The translations under genes and the position numbers were made by a program. From positions 184,001-248,000 of the forward strand of contig NZ_CP007739.1 in the NCBI RefSeq assembly GCF_000724485.1: a stretch of 64,000 nt of DNA, in the 5' to 3' direction. The notes below the pieces were generated by a model. It was not told the DNA's origin and ran no database searches. It was given only the letters and a program-made list of their open reading frames with translations. The stretch comes from Bacillus methanolicus MGA3 (GTDB lineage: Bacteria > Bacillota > Bacilli > Bacillales > Cytobacillaceae). Positions 53,338-63,074 of this stretch are shown here, piece by piece (position 1 is the stretch's first letter; each line of letters starts with the position of its first letter).

Positions 53338-54501
53338 TTGGAAGGTCAAGTTTTATTTTTTCGTGATACATGGGCGGAAGTGGATTTAGATAAAATAGCG
53401 AATAATATTAAGGCAATTAATGAGGTTTTGCCATCTGGAACAGAAATGATTGCAGTTGTTAAGGCGAATGCTTATGGCCATGGAGACATGCAGGTAGCTG
53501 AAACAGCTCTTCAGGCAGGAGCTTCCTACCTCGCAGTTGCATTTTTAGATGAAGCAATCGTATTAAGAAAGAAAGGGATAACCGCACCTATTCTTGTTCT
53601 AGGAGCAAGCCGCCCTGAAGATGTCAAATTGGCAGCAGAAAAAAAGATAACACTGACAGTATTTCAGGAAGACTGGATAAAGAAAGCGCAGGACTTTCTA
53701 GATCAAAATGAAAAATTAAAAATTCATATAAAACTTGATACAGGGATGGGGAGAATTGGAATCCGCAGCAAAGAGGAGCTAAAAGCTATAGAGTCTTTGA
53801 TCCTGAATGATGAACGGTTGCTTTTTGAGGGGGTATATACTCATTTTGCGACAGCTGATGAATTGGATTCATCTTATTTTGAAAAACAGCTCGAGCGGTT
53901 CAATCAAATGATCGAATGGTTAGAGGTGCGTCCGCGTTACGTTCATTCAAGCAACAGTGCCGCTGCACTCCGGTTTCCAGCAGCTTCATTTAATGCGGTG
54001 CGCATCGGGATTGCGATGTATGGTTTATCCCCATCCCCGGAGATTGAACCTCAGCTTCCTGTCGTTTTAAAGGAAGCTTTTTCACTGCATTCAAGGCTTG
54101 TCCATGTCAAAAAACTTCAAAAGGGTGATAAAGTAAGCTACGGCGCAACTTATGAAGCTTCAGGGGAAGAATGGATCGGCACTCTTCCGATCGGCTATGC
54201 TGATGGCTGGATAAGAAAATTGCAGGGACAGGAAGTATTGGTAGAAGGAATCCGGGCGCCGATTGTCGGGCGCATATGCATGGATCAGTGTATGATTAGG
54301 CTGCCATATTATGTTCCGCCCGGGACCAAATGTACGTTAATCGGCCGGCAAAAAGAAGAGTTTATTTCTGTGAATGAAATAGCTCAAAAGCTTGAAACGA
54401 TTAATTACGAAATTCCTTGCATTATTTCGTCCCGGGTTCCGAGAATTTACAAACGGAATGGAGAAACAATCGATATAAATAATTCTCTTCTGAATAAATA
54501 A
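53338..54501 (+). CDS. alr: Alanine racemase
   Basis: PLP enzyme making D-alanine for cell wall, 387 residues. PLP-binding Lys42 lies in [10 protein letters not shown] and the catalytic Tyr268 in KVSYGATYE. The start is TTG 53338 after AAGGAAG, the only in-frame start near the N-terminal [14 protein letters not shown] motif. Confidence 0.96.
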   Translation: MEGQVLFFRDTWAEVDLDKIANNIKAINEVLPSGTEMIAVVKANAYGHGDMQVAETALQAGASYLAVAFLDEAIVLRKKGITAPILVLGASRPEDVKLAAEKKITLTVFQEDWIKKAQDFLDQNEKLKIHIKLDTGMGRIGIRSKEELKAIESLILNDERLLFEGVYTHFATADELDSSYFEKQLERFNQMIEWLEVRPRYVHSSNSAAALRFPAASFNAVRIGIAMYGLSPSPEIEPQLPVVLKEAFSLHSRLVHVKKLQKGDKVSYGATYEASGEEWIGTLPIGYADGWIRKLQGQEVLVEGIRAPIVGRICMDQCMIRLPYYVPPGTKCTLIGRQKEEFISVNEIAQKLETINYEIPCIISSRVPRIYKRNGETIDINNSLLNK

Positions 54502-54932
54502 TTTTCTTCTGAAGTTATGAGAACTTTTTGATATGAATGTTTTTTACTTTTATAAAATAAATTTTTGCTAATAAAGATGCTGCATGCATAAAAGGGTAAA
54601 TTTTTGGACGATAATACAGAAGAATTGCCAAATTGTCTTTGCATAGAGGCTGATAAATGATAATATTAAAAATGGTAGAGATAAAGGGAAGTGCCATCAG
54701 TTTCCCCACTGATGGTTAGTTAAACTAAATACGCTAATAATTGCCATGTCTTCAAAAAGCTATCGCTTTCTTCTTGCGATGCGTCGTTGTTGAAGCTTTC
54801 TTTGTCCTGTGGCATTCGCCTGACTGGGATGACCTGTCCGCCGTCGGGTTCTTAGCGTCCTTTTCTTCCATCAAGAGAGACAGTGAACGGTTAGAACGTA
54901 AAAAAATAGGTGTGTAGTGATGGTGGAGGTGC
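54502..54932. other. Intergenic region between alr and ndoAI
   Basis: Contains a hairpin CCATCAGT - TTCCCC - ACTGATGG (54694-54716) without a T-run, and a 160-base segment (about 54745-54905) that looks like a dispersed Bacillus repeat whose minus-strand translation reads KDAKNPTADRSSQSGECHRT. No gene is supported here. Confidence 0.55.
54745..54905 (-). repeat. Dispersed Bacillus-type repeat (false-ORF forming)
   Basis: I recall many Bacillus genomes carrying copies of this sequence that translate to peptides like DAKNPTADRxx...ECHRTKKAST. It has no ribosome site. Only one copy occurs in this window. Confidence 0.5.
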
Positions 54933-55220
54933 ATGTTTGTGTCTGAGTCCAGTGTAACAACGGAGATCTTGGTAAAATTACCGCAACATCTTTTAAACGA
55001 ATTAGATGGTTTTGTAAAACAAGAAAATGTAAATCGCAGCGAGCTTATTTATCAAGCAACAAAAGCGTATTTGCGTGAACGTAAAAAGAGACAAATTCGT
55101 GAATCAATGAGGCGCGGCTATATGGAAATGGCCAAAATTAATCTGACGATTGCATCAGAAGCATTCCAAGCAGAATATGAGGCAGAACACACAGTTGAAC
55201 GTCTAGTTAGCGGGGGATAA
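54933..55220 (+). CDS. ndoAI: Antitoxin EndoAI (ribbon-helix-helix, MazE type)
   Basis: DNA-binding antitoxin, 95 residues as given from ATG 54933. GTG 54939 gives 93 residues beginning SESS, which matches B. subtilis EndoAI length; GGAGG favours the ATG (five bases away). N-terminal ribbon-helix-helix ([20 protein letters not shown]) and C-terminal toxin-binding segment. Neutralises NdoA, encoded four bases downstream. Confidence 0.93.
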   Translation: MFVSESSVTTEILVKLPQHLLNELDGFVKQENVNRSELIYQATKAYLRERKKRQIRESMRRGYMEMAKINLTIASEAFQAEYEAEHTVERLVSGG

Positions 55221-55224
55221 ACCT

Positions 55225-55575
55225 TTGATTGTCAAACGTGGTGACGTTTATTTTGCGGACCTATCCCCAGTTGTTGGGTCAGAACAAGGCGGAACCCGTC
55301 CTGTACTAGTCATCCAAAACGACATCGGGAATCGGTTTAGTCCCACAGTTATCGTAGCAGCGATCACTGCCCAAATCCAAAAAGCAAAGCTGCCCACACA
55401 CGTTGAAATTGATGCGAAACGTTACGGTTTTGAACGAGACTCTGTCATCCTATTGGAACAAATTCGTACAATTGATAAACAGCGATTAACCGATAAGATT
55501 ACTCATCTCGATGACGAAATGATGGAAAAAGTGGATGAAGCCCTTCAAATCAGTTTAGGTCTCATAGAGTTCTAG
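55225..55575 (+). CDS. ndoA: Type II toxin EndoA (MazF mRNA interferase)
   Basis: Sequence-specific RNase of 116 residues cleaving UACAU. N-terminal [22 protein letters not shown] contains the catalytic Arg/Thr loop; [16 protein letters not shown] and the C-terminal [17 protein letters not shown] follow. The start is TTG 55225 after GGGGGA. It lies at the head of the sigB module as in B. subtilis, followed by two hairpins. Confidence 0.95.
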   Translation: MIVKRGDVYFADLSPVVGSEQGGTRPVLVIQNDIGNRFSPTVIVAAITAQIQKAKLPTHVEIDAKRYGFERDSVILLEQIRTIDKQRLTDKITHLDDEMMEKVDEALQISLGLIEF

Positions 55576-55913
55576 CCGGAGCATGCTCTTTAAGAAAAAA
55601 AGGCGTTTTTTAAAAAGGCTGGACAAAGGCGATCATGATTGAAACTGCCGTTACTATTGTGTTAACGGTGAGTTTCCTTTACATAATATCACTATAATTT
55701 CATAAAATTACAACCGTGATTCTGCAAAGACAAGCTGGAAAACAGCTTGTCTTTTTTGTAATAAAAAAATGTTCTTAAATTGTTATCATTTGACTGTGTA
55801 CAATACGTTGTCATTTAATGATTATAGCGGTGTGATAATTTCCAATATTCTTTTATAACTTTAATAAATATTGAAAACGGTAACTAAATGTAAAAATGAG
55901 GGGAGTAGGATAG
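55576..55913 (+). other. Intergenic region between ndoA and rsbR with two hairpins
   Basis: First, a GAAACTGCCGTTA/TTAACGGTGAGTTTC hairpin (about 55638-55678) with weak T-run; second, a strong terminator AAGACAAGCTG - GAAAA - CAGCTTGTCTT (55727-55758). A possible rsbR promoter, TTGTCA (55808) and TGTGAT about 17 bases later, follows. Confidence 0.6.
55727..55758 (+). terminator. Rho-independent terminator after ndoA
   Basis: AAGACAAGCTG - GAAAA - CAGCTTGTCTT with six T in the run. Confidence 0.92.
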
Positions 55914-56735
55914 ATGAATAAAGCGATTGCAGACTATATACAAACCAATAGAGACGCTATTCTCAAAAAATGGATTGAGGCAATCAAGAAACAGTCGGAT
56001 GAACGGCTGAGTAAGATAGTTTCTGATCTTGCATTTGTAGGGACAAGCAAGGAATTTATTGATCTGATCATTTCAAACATCAAGGATCCAAACGAAAAAT
56101 TCACTGCAAAATTATCTGATTTTGCTGAAAAAGTTGTTCGGTTGGGATGGCCTTTAACTTTTGCTACAAAGGGCCTTCAAACCTTTGGGAATATTGTGTT
56201 TGAAGGAATGGTTGAAAAAGGGATCGTTACAAAGGAAAAACATTATGATTTTGACAGTTGGTTAAGCCCAATGCGCAATGAAATTGTAAATATGTATGCA
56301 TATACTTGGGAAAGAACGGTGTCAATGCAAAAAATCGCTCTTCAAGAGCTTTCAGCGCCTGTGATTCCAGTTTTTGAAGGAATTACGATTATGCCGCTGA
56401 TCGGTACAATTGATACTGAAAGGGCAAAGCAAATTATGGAAAATTTGTTGAGCGGGGTTGTGAAGCATCGTTCTGAAGTAGTGCTTATTGATATTACCGG
56501 CGTTCCGGTGGTCGATACCATGGTAGCTCATCATATTATCCAAGCAGCAGATGCTGTTCGACTGCTGGGTGCGAAATGCATGATTGTCGGTATTCGGCCG
56601 GAAATTGCTCAGACAATTGTTAATTTAGGAATTGATTTAAATCAAATTACGACTAAAAGTACTTTGAGAAAAGGAATGGAAGCAGCATTGGCATTGACGA
56701 ATCGAAAAATCGTCAAATTGGAGGGAGAAGAGTGA
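55914..56735 (+). CDS. rsbRA: Stressosome protein RsbRA
   Basis: Scaffold and sensor of the stressosome, 273 residues. N-terminal haem-less globin-like domain (about 1-140) and C-terminal STAS domain. The two threonines phosphorylated by RsbT in B. subtilis (Thr171, Thr205) correspond to Thr168 (IDTERA) and Thr202 (VVDTMVAHH) here. GAGGGGAG precedes the ATG. Overlaps rsbS by 4 bases. Confidence 0.95.
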   Translation: MNKAIADYIQTNRDAILKKWIEAIKKQSDERLSKIVSDLAFVGTSKEFIDLIISNIKDPNEKFTAKLSDFAEKVVRLGWPLTFATKGLQTFGNIVFEGMVEKGIVTKEKHYDFDSWLSPMRNEIVNMYAYTWERTVSMQKIALQELSAPVIPVFEGITIMPLIGTIDTERAKQIMENLLSGVVKHRSEVVLIDITGVPVVDTMVAHHIIQAADAVRLLGAKCMIVGIRPEIAQTIVNLGIDLNQITTKSTLRKGMEAALALTNRKIVKLEGEE

Positions 56736-57088
56736 GAATACCAATATTAAAATTGAACGATTGCCTGCTTGTCTCCATCCAATGGGAGTTAGATGACCAA
56801 ACAGCACTGCAATTTCAGGAGGACTTGCTTCATAAAATCCATGAAACAAGTGCAAATGGAGTTTTGATTGACCTAAGTTCCATTGATTTTATAGACTCTT
56901 TTATTGCAAAAGTTTTAGGTGATGTTATCAATATGTCCAAATTGATGGGGGCAAAAGTAGTTATTACTGGGATTCAGCCTGCTGTTGCCATTACATTAAT
57001 TGAATTAGGAATTAGTTTGAATGATGTTCTGACAGCTTTAGATTTAGAAAAGGGTTTGGAGAAACTACATCAGGAATTGGAGGACTAA
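56732..57088 (+). CDS. rsbS: Stressosome antagonist RsbS
   Basis: A 118-residue STAS protein that holds RsbT in the stressosome. The phosphorylated Ser lies in DFIDSFIAK. The start is GTG 56732, overlapping the rsbRA stop. GGAGG for rsbT lies inside its 3' end. Confidence 0.95.
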   Translation: MRIPILKLNDCLLVSIQWELDDQTALQFQEDLLHKIHETSANGVLIDLSSIDFIDSFIAKVLGDVINMSKLMGAKVVITGIQPAVAITLIELGISLNDVLTALDLEKGLEKLHQELED

Positions 57089-57092
57089 TTGT

Positions 57093-57494
57093 ATGGGAAT
57101 CCAATCCTGTGTGAGAATCATGAATGAGTGGGACATTGTTGCAGCACGCCAGCTCGGGCGCAATGTTGCAAAAGAGCTTGGTTTTGGAACAGTCGACCAG
57201 GCCAGGATTACAACTGCGATAAGTGAATTGGCACGGAACATTTATTTATATGCTGGCCAAGGGCAAATTTGTATTGAAAAGGTATACGAAGGCGGAAAAA
57301 CGGGAGTAAGAATTGTTGCAGTTGACAGCGGTCCTGGAATTGCCGATATACGCCAAGTAATGGAAGACGGATTTTCTACATCAGGCGGATTAGGAGCCGG
57401 CCTGCCGGGTGTAAAGCGATTAATGGATGAATTTGAGATTAACTCTGCTCCAGGGAAAGGAACAGATATAAAAGCAATTAAATGGCTCCGTTAG
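57093..57494 (+). CDS. rsbT: Serine/threonine kinase RsbT
   Basis: GHKL kinase of 133 residues that phosphorylates RsbS/RsbR under stress and then activates RsbU. N-box ISELARNIYLYAG, G1 VDSGPGIADI, G2 TSGGLGAGLPGV are intact. Confidence 0.95.
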   Translation: MGIQSCVRIMNEWDIVAARQLGRNVAKELGFGTVDQARITTAISELARNIYLYAGQGQICIEKVYEGGKTGVRIVAVDSGPGIADIRQVMEDGFSTSGGLGAGLPGVKRLMDEFEINSAPGKGTDIKAIKWLR

Positions 57495-57504
57495 GGGGAA
57501 GGTT

Positions 57505-58515
57505 ATGGATTTCCGTGAAGTGATGGAGTCAGAATACCGGGATATTTTGCAAAAATATATTAAAGATAAATCAGAACAAGCTTTATATGCCGGGCAAATG
57601 TTCAGCAGAACGTTGATGGAACACAAAATTGCCCCTGAAGAAATTATCAGCATTCATAAAAATCTACTTCATGAAATGTATCCAGACCTTCGGGCAGAAA
57701 TTATGGACTCATTTGATATTTTACTTGAAGTGATGATCGGTTATGGTATCGCCTATCGTGAGCATCTGAGCCTAAGGCACAAACAGAAGGAATTGCGGAC
57801 GGAGATGGAAATAGCTGCTGCTGTGCAACAAACTTTGCTCGGAACGAAAATTCCTAAGTTAGATGGCCTGGATATTGGTGCAATCAGTGTACCTGCCAAA
57901 CATATGAACGGAGATTATTACCATTTTGTGAAGGATGCGAATGATTGCATCAGTGTTGCTATTGCGGATGTAATCGGGAAAGGTATACCAGCAGCGCTTT
58001 GTATGTCAATGATTAAATATGCGATGGACAGTCTTCCTGAAAATCGAAACGAACCTAATGAAATCCTCGAGAACATTAACAGGGTTGTTGAACAGAATGT
58101 AGATCCCAGTATGTTTATTACGATGTTTTATGGAAAGTATAACCCGAAAACTGACATATTTTCTTATGCTTCTGCCGGTCATGAGCCGGGTATTTATTAT
58201 TGTGCAGAAAAAAATAAATTCTCTGAACTGGAAGCGAAAGGACTGTTATTAGGGTTTGATAAACGTACAAAATACCTTCAATTCGAGCAGAAAATATATC
58301 CCGGCGACATGATTATTTTAATGTCAGACGGTGTGACCGAATGCAGGACAGCCGAAGGATTTATTGAAAGAGAAACTTTGATTGGATATATAAAAAAATA
58401 TATACATTTAAGTGCACAGGAAATCGTTAATCATATTTTTAAAGAACTTGAAAAACTTCAGCACTTTCAATTGCGAGACGATTTTACTTTAATCATACTA
58501 AAAAAAGAAGTTTAG
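57505..58515 (+). CDS. rsbU: PP2C phosphatase RsbU
   Basis: Environmental-stress phosphatase that dephosphorylates RsbV-P, 336 residues. N-terminal RsbT-binding helical domain (about 1-85) and a PPM catalytic domain with metal-binding HMNGDYYHF, ADVIGKGIPAAL, SDGVTECR. GGGGGAAGG precedes the ATG. A SigB promoter separates it from rsbV. Confidence 0.95.
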   Translation: MDFREVMESEYRDILQKYIKDKSEQALYAGQMFSRTLMEHKIAPEEIISIHKNLLHEMYPDLRAEIMDSFDILLEVMIGYGIAYREHLSLRHKQKELRTEMEIAAAVQQTLLGTKIPKLDGLDIGAISVPAKHMNGDYYHFVKDANDCISVAIADVIGKGIPAALCMSMIKYAMDSLPENRNEPNEILENINRVVEQNVDPSMFITMFYGKYNPKTDIFSYASAGHEPGIYYCAEKNKFSELEAKGLLLGFDKRTKYLQFEQKIYPGDMIILMSDGVTECRTAEGFIERETLIGYIKKYIHLSAQEIVNHIFKELEKLQHFQLRDDFTLIILKKEV

Positions 58516-58535
58516 AACTTATTTAAAAAGGGTAC
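58510..58535 (+). promoter_or_regulatory. SigB promoter of the rsbVW-sigB-rsbX unit
   Basis: GTTTAG - 14 bases - GGGTAC matches the SigB consensus GTTTAA - 12-15 - GGGTAT. It lies at the end of rsbU, at the position of the autoregulated promoter of B. subtilis. Confidence 0.88.
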
Positions 58536-58571
58536 AGGTAAAAGCAATCGATTTGTAAAGAGGTGGGTCAA

Positions 58572-58901
58572 ATGAATATGACGATCGAAGTTGAAGACAC
58601 TGACTCTTTAGTAGAAGTTAAAGTTGGCGGCGAAATAGATGCATATACAGCTCCCAAGCTAAGGGAAAAACTTTTTCCAATTTCTGAAAAAGATGGAGTC
58701 CAAATGATTGTTGATCTTTCTGGAGTCACTTATATGGATAGTACTGGACTGGGCGTATTTGTGGGAGTCTTTAAAAAGGTTCGCTCCAACAATGGAAAGT
58801 TTAAACTTATAGGCTTATCAAGCAGGTTAGAGAGGCTTTTTAAAATTACAGGCCTTGCAGATATTATTGATATTAACAGCAAGATTGAGGGTGGAGTGTA
58901 A
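58572..58901 (+). CDS. rsbV: Anti-anti-sigma factor RsbV
   Basis: STAS protein of 109 residues that binds RsbW when unphosphorylated and frees SigB. The phosphorylation site is Ser57 in YMDSTGLGVFV. The start is ATG 58572 behind AAGAGGTGG; the GTG at 58563 lies on that site. The stop overlaps the rsbW start by one base. Confidence 0.96.
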   Translation: MNMTIEVEDTDSLVEVKVGGEIDAYTAPKLREKLFPISEKDGVQMIVDLSGVTYMDSTGLGVFVGVFKKVRSNNGKFKLIGLSSRLERLFKITGLADIIDINSKIEGGV

Positions 58902-59374
58902 TGAATCAGCCGTTTGATTATATAGAAATGAAAATTCCGGCTAGGCCGGAATACGTTGGAGTCATTCGTTTGACTCTTTCGGGAATCGCAAGTAGAATGG
59001 GGTTTTCTTATGACGACATTGAGGATTTAAAGATTGCCACTAGTGAAGCTTGTACAAATGCAGTACAGCATGCCTATAAACATACGGGTAAAGGCGAAGT
59101 GGTACTTGGTTTTGGTCTGTATAAAGATCGATTAGAAGTCATGGTTGCAGACAGTGGACAGAGTTTTGATTTTCATACCGCCAGAGAAGGTCTTGGACCA
59201 TACGATGAAAATGATTCCGTTGAATTCCTACGAGAAGGAGGCTTGGGACTTTACCTTATTGAAACACTGATGGACGAGGTAAGAATCCATCACAAAGAGG
59301 GTGTTACGGTATTTATGACTAAATACCTTGAAAGAGAGCAGGTGGAGAGGGATGCAGAAACAATCTCAACCTAA
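58901..59374 (+). CDS. rsbW: Anti-sigma B factor and kinase RsbW
   Basis: GHKL kinase of 157 residues that binds SigB or phosphorylates RsbV. Motifs: ATSEACTNAVQHAY (N-box), VADSGQSFD (G1), EGGLGLYLIETLMDEV (G2). Overlaps sigB by 23 bases. Confidence 0.96.
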   Translation: MNQPFDYIEMKIPARPEYVGVIRLTLSGIASRMGFSYDDIEDLKIATSEACTNAVQHAYKHTGKGEVVLGFGLYKDRLEVMVADSGQSFDFHTAREGLGPYDENDSVEFLREGGLGLYLIETLMDEVRIHHKEGVTVFMTKYLEREQVERDAETIST

Positions 59375-60146
59375 TCTAATATCGAAGCAGGAAATCAACG
59401 ATTTGATTAAAGCATATCAAGAGCATCAGGATGAAGAAGCTCAAAATAAGCTTGTGCTTCATTACCAAAACCTTGTTGCAACGATTGCCCGTAAATACTC
59501 AAAAGGCGGGTCATATCATGAAGATATCGTCCAAGTCGGAATGATTGGGTTGTTGGGTGCGATTCGCCGTTATGACGAATCAATTGGCAAAAGTTTTGAA
59601 GCGTTTGCGGTTCCGACGATAATCGGTGAGATTAAACGCTTTTTGCGGGACAAAACGTGGAGTGTTCATGTTCCGCGGCGGATTAAAGAGCTTGGTCCAA
59701 AAATTAAATCGACAGTAGAAGAACTGACAACAAAACTGCATCGCTCACCGAAAGTGGAAGAAATTGCAGAAGCCTTAAATGTTTCTGAAGAAGAAGTACT
59801 TGAAGCAATGGAAATAGGAAAAAGTTATCAAGCTTTATCAGTGGACCATTCCATTGAAGCTGACGCAGATGGCGGAACCGTTACATTGCTGGATATTGTA
59901 GGTACGGTTGATGAAGGATACGAAAGGATTAACCAAAAACTTGTTTTAGAAAAGGCTCTTCCTGTTTTAACAGATCGGGAAAAGAAAATTATTCAGTACA
60001 CCTTTTTGGAAAATATGAGCCAAAAGGATGCAGGAGATAAATTGGGGATTTCACAAATGCATGTTTCCCGTTTGCAAAGAAGGGCCATTAAAAAGCTTCA
60101 GGAAGCAATACATACTGATATTAACAACACGGAGTGTCTTTCATGA
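59352..60146 (+). CDS. sigB: RNA polymerase sigma factor SigB
   Basis: General-stress sigma factor, 264 residues, the same length as in B. subtilis. Region 2 KYSKGGSYHEDIVQVGMIGLLGA in pieces, FEAFAVPTIIGEIKRFLRDKTW, region 4 HTH SQKDAGDKLGISQMHVSRLQRR. The start is ATG 59352 behind AGGTGGAGAGGG; TTG 59328 is an unlikely earlier choice. Its stop overlaps rsbX by 4 bases. Confidence 0.97.
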   Translation: MQKQSQPNLISKQEINDLIKAYQEHQDEEAQNKLVLHYQNLVATIARKYSKGGSYHEDIVQVGMIGLLGAIRRYDESIGKSFEAFAVPTIIGEIKRFLRDKTWSVHVPRRIKELGPKIKSTVEELTTKLHRSPKVEEIAEALNVSEEEVLEAMEIGKSYQALSVDHSIEADADGGTVTLLDIVGTVDEGYERINQKLVLEKALPVLTDREKKIIQYTFLENMSQKDAGDKLGISQMHVSRLQRRAIKKLQEAIHTDINNTECLS

Positions 60147-60742
60147 TTCATACTATCAAAGAAAAAATTGAGCTTATTGTCCACCAATCCTCTAAACAGG
60201 GCAGAACTGAATGTGGAGATAGTTATTATTTTACTGCTACTGATGACTACTTTGTCTGTGTTTTAGCAGATGGACTTGGCAGCGGACCTTATGCTCGTGA
60301 AGCTTCTGATGCGGTTGTCTCTGTCGTTGAACAGAACCACCACAAAGATGTTGAAACGCTTATGAAAGAGTGCAACCATTCTTTAATGCAAAAAAGGGGT
60401 GCAGCTGTAGCAATTTTTAAGGTTTATTTTAAAACAATGGAATTTGAATACAGTTGTGTAGGCAATATTCGTTTTTTCCTCTATTCTCCTTCCGGCAAGC
60501 TGACTTATCCTCTTCCGGTAACAGGTTATCTTTCTGGGAGGCCTCAAGTTTTCCAGACACAGCGGTTTTTCTATGAGCCAAACTCAAAATTCCTCGTCTA
60601 TTCAGATGGTCTGAATCTTCAGGGGACAAAAACTTTGCTAAAAGGCTATCTACCAGTTGAATCTATTGCGAATGAAATATTAACAAAACATATAACGACT
60701 AGTGATGACACTACCTTCATCGTAGGAAGCTTACTTGGATAA
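60143..60742 (+). CDS. rsbX: PP2C phosphatase RsbX
   Basis: Negative feedback phosphatase acting on RsbS-P and RsbR-P, 199 residues. Metal-binding motifs are VLADGLGSGPYAREAS and SDGLNLQG. The start is ATG 60143 behind GGAG; the GTG at 60134 is too close. Last gene of the operon. Confidence 0.95.
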   Translation: MIHTIKEKIELIVHQSSKQGRTECGDSYYFTATDDYFVCVLADGLGSGPYAREASDAVVSVVEQNHHKDVETLMKECNHSLMQKRGAAVAIFKVYFKTMEFEYSCVGNIRFFLYSPSGKLTYPLPVTGYLSGRPQVFQTQRFFYEPNSKFLVYSDGLNLQGTKTLLKGYLPVESIANEILTKHITTSDDTTFIVGSLLG

Positions 60743-60756
60743 AAGTGAGCTTCTTA

Positions 60757-60799
60757 TTGTTTGTACCGTTTCGTTTCGTGCAAACGGTACAAACATTTT
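60757..60799 (+). terminator. Rho-independent terminator of the sigB operon
   Basis: TGTTTGTACCGTTT - CGTTTCGTGC - AAACGGTACAAACA followed by TTTTGTT: 14-base perfect stem. Confidence 0.9.
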
Positions 60800-60844
60800 G
60801 TTAAAATGAATGGTAAGAACGATGAAATAGGGAGGCTCTTTATT

Positions 60845-63034
60845 TTGGAACAGACGATCGATAAACAGGAGCAATTAATGAAGATTATTGCTTCTGAGCA
60901 ATCTTTAACTTTAAAACAAATTCGAAATGTCATTTCTTTAATGAATGAAGGAAATACCGTTCCATTCATTGCCCGCTATCGGAAGGAACAAACAGGTGCG
61001 CTTGATGAAGTACAGTTGCGGAATATTATTGAAAGATGGCAATATCTTCAGAACCTTGAACAGCGAAAAGAAGAAGTGATTCGATTAATTGCAGAGCAAG
61101 GTAAATTAACCCCTGAACTTCAAAGCCAAATCGAAAAAGCGATAAAGCTCCAAGAAGTTGAAGATCTTTATCGCCCTTATAAACAAAAACGCCGGACTAA
61201 AGCGACTATCGCAAAAGAAAAAGGGTTGGAACCGTTAGCTGAATGGCTGTTGACTTTCCCAAAAACAGGTTCTGTTGAAGAAAAGGCGAACGAATTTTTA
61301 TCAGAAGAAAAAGAATTGAACAGCATCGAAGACGCACTTGCAGGAGCAAAGGATATTATTGCGGAGTGGGTATCAGATGATCCGGAAAGCAGAAAATGGA
61401 TCCGTGGAGAAACAGCAAAATCGGGAATAATTGAATCTGTATTAAAAGATGCAGAAAAAGACGAGAAAAAAGTGTACGAAATGTATTATGAATATGAAGA
61501 ACCTATTGAAAAAATCGTACCTCACCGCATCCTTGCCTTGAATCGCGGCGAAAAAGAAGATGTTATTCGCGTCCAAATTAAACCCGATATTCATAAGATT
61601 CTTCATTTTTTACATAAAAAATGGATTAAAGATGAGCAATCCATTACGGCATCACTTGTTGCAGATGCGGTAGAAGATGGATACAAACGCCTTATTCAAC
61701 CTTCAATCGAACGGGAAATCCGGAACGAATTAACTGAAAAAGCAGAAGAACGTGCTATTCATATCTTCTCTGAAAATTTACGCAATCTATTGCTGCAGCC
61801 TCCTTTAAAAGGAAAAATTGTTCTAGGTGTGGATCCCGCTTACCGAACAGGGTGTAAACTAGCCGCAGTCGATGAGACCGGGAAAGTTTTGCATATTGAC
61901 GTAATCTATCCTCATCCTCCTGTATCGAAAACAAAAGAAGCGCGAGAAAAATTTATAAAAATTCTTAGAGACTTCAATATTGATATCGTTGCTATCGGAA
62001 ATGGGACTGCATCAAGAGAAACAGAACAATTTGTAGCAGAAATCTTAAAAGAAGTAAAAGAAGAGATTTTTTATTTAATTGTCAATGAAGCAGGTGCTAG
62101 TGTCTATTCAGCATCCGATCTTGCAAGAGAGGAATTTCCGGATCTACAGGTAGAAGAGCGAAGTGCTGTTTCGATCGCCCGAAGATTGCAAGATCCTTTA
62201 GCGGAACTTGTTAAGATTGATCCTAAGTCGGTTGGTGTAGGACAATATCAGCACGATGTTTCGCAAAAAAAGCTTTCTGAATCGTTAACCTTTGTTGTGG
62301 AAACGGCTGTTAACCAGGTAGGTGTTAATGTAAATACTGCTTCTCCGTCTCTTTTACAATATGTAGCAGGATTGTCGAAAACAGTTGCAAACAATATTGT
62401 AAAATATCGGGAAGAGCAAGGGAAATTTACATCAAGAGCACAGCTTAAAAAAATCCCGCGGCTTGGTGCAAAAACTTATGAGCAAGCGATAGGGTTTTTG
62501 CGTGTAATCGATGGAGAGGAGCCTTTTGACCGAACAGGCATTCATCCGGAAAATTATCCAGTAGTCAAAAAACTGCTTGAAAATTTGGGCTTTAAAACAG
62601 ATGAAATAGGAACAAATGATTTAAAGAATGCTTTGACTGGATTAGATTTGAAAGAAACAGCAGCTCAACTGGATATTGGGGAATTAACATTGAAAGACAT
62701 TATTGATGCTTTAATCCGGCCGGGAAGAGACCCGCGGGACGAGCTTCCAAAACCGCTGTTAAGAAAGGATATTCTAAAACTCGAAGATTTAAAACCGGGA
62801 ATGGAGCTTCAAGGTACTGTAAGAAATGTAGTAGATTTTGGTGCGTTTGTTGATATCGGGGTTAAACAGGATGGGCTTGTTCATATTTCAAAGCTCAGCC
62901 GGCAATTTGTTAAACATCCTTTAGATGTCGTTTCAGTTGGCGATGTTGTGACTGTTTGGGTGGATAACGTTGACACGAATAAAGGAAGAATTGCGTTAAC
63001 GATGCTGGCTCCTTCGGAAAATAGCGATCGATAA
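60845..63034 (+). CDS. tex: Tex family RNA-binding transcription accessory protein
   Basis: Large cytoplasmic nucleic-acid-binding protein, 729 residues. It has the helical N-terminal domain (RQIRNVISLMNEGNTVPFIARY), a YqgF-like RNase H fold (LGVDPAYRTGCKLAAVDETG), helix-hairpin-helix region (ASPSLLQYVAGLSKTVANNI) and a C-terminal S1 domain (GMELQGTVRNVVDFGAFVDIG). The start is TTG 60845, nine bases after GGGAGG; the frame upstream covers the rsbX terminator. YdcI of B. subtilis is the counterpart. Confidence 0.94.
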   Translation: MEQTIDKQEQLMKIIASEQSLTLKQIRNVISLMNEGNTVPFIARYRKEQTGALDEVQLRNIIERWQYLQNLEQRKEEVIRLIAEQGKLTPELQSQIEKAIKLQEVEDLYRPYKQKRRTKATIAKEKGLEPLAEWLLTFPKTGSVEEKANEFLSEEKELNSIEDALAGAKDIIAEWVSDDPESRKWIRGETAKSGIIESVLKDAEKDEKKVYEMYYEYEEPIEKIVPHRILALNRGEKEDVIRVQIKPDIHKILHFLHKKWIKDEQSITASLVADAVEDGYKRLIQPSIEREIRNELTEKAEERAIHIFSENLRNLLLQPPLKGKIVLGVDPAYRTGCKLAAVDETGKVLHIDVIYPHPPVSKTKEAREKFIKILRDFNIDIVAIGNGTASRETEQFVAEILKEVKEEIFYLIVNEAGASVYSASDLAREEFPDLQVEERSAVSIARRLQDPLAELVKIDPKSVGVGQYQHDVSQKKLSESLTFVVETAVNQVGVNVNTASPSLLQYVAGLSKTVANNIVKYREEQGKFTSRAQLKKIPRLGAKTYEQAIGFLRVIDGEEPFDRTGIHPENYPVVKKLLENLGFKTDEIGTNDLKNALTGLDLKETAAQLDIGELTLKDIIDALIRPGRDPRDELPKPLLRKDILKLEDLKPGMELQGTVRNVVDFGAFVDIGVKQDGLVHISKLSRQFVKHPLDVVSVGDVVTVWVDNVDTNKGRIALTMLAPSENSDR

Positions 63035-63046
63035 TAAGTGAAGAAG

Positions 63047-63074
63047 ACACTGCTATGAGCAGTGTTTTTTTCTG
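63047..63074 (+). terminator. Rho-independent terminator of tex
   Basis: ACACTGC - TAT - GAGCAGTGT followed by seven T; it lies over the end of cmpA on the other strand. Confidence 0.88.

Noticed and set aside
54752..54934. 60-codon minus-strand frame before ndoAI
   Set aside because: Treated as a dispersed repeat, not a gene: no ribosome site and an odd composition.
60761..60844. N-terminal extension of tex
   Set aside because: It covers the sigB-operon terminator; GGGAGG fits TTG 60845.
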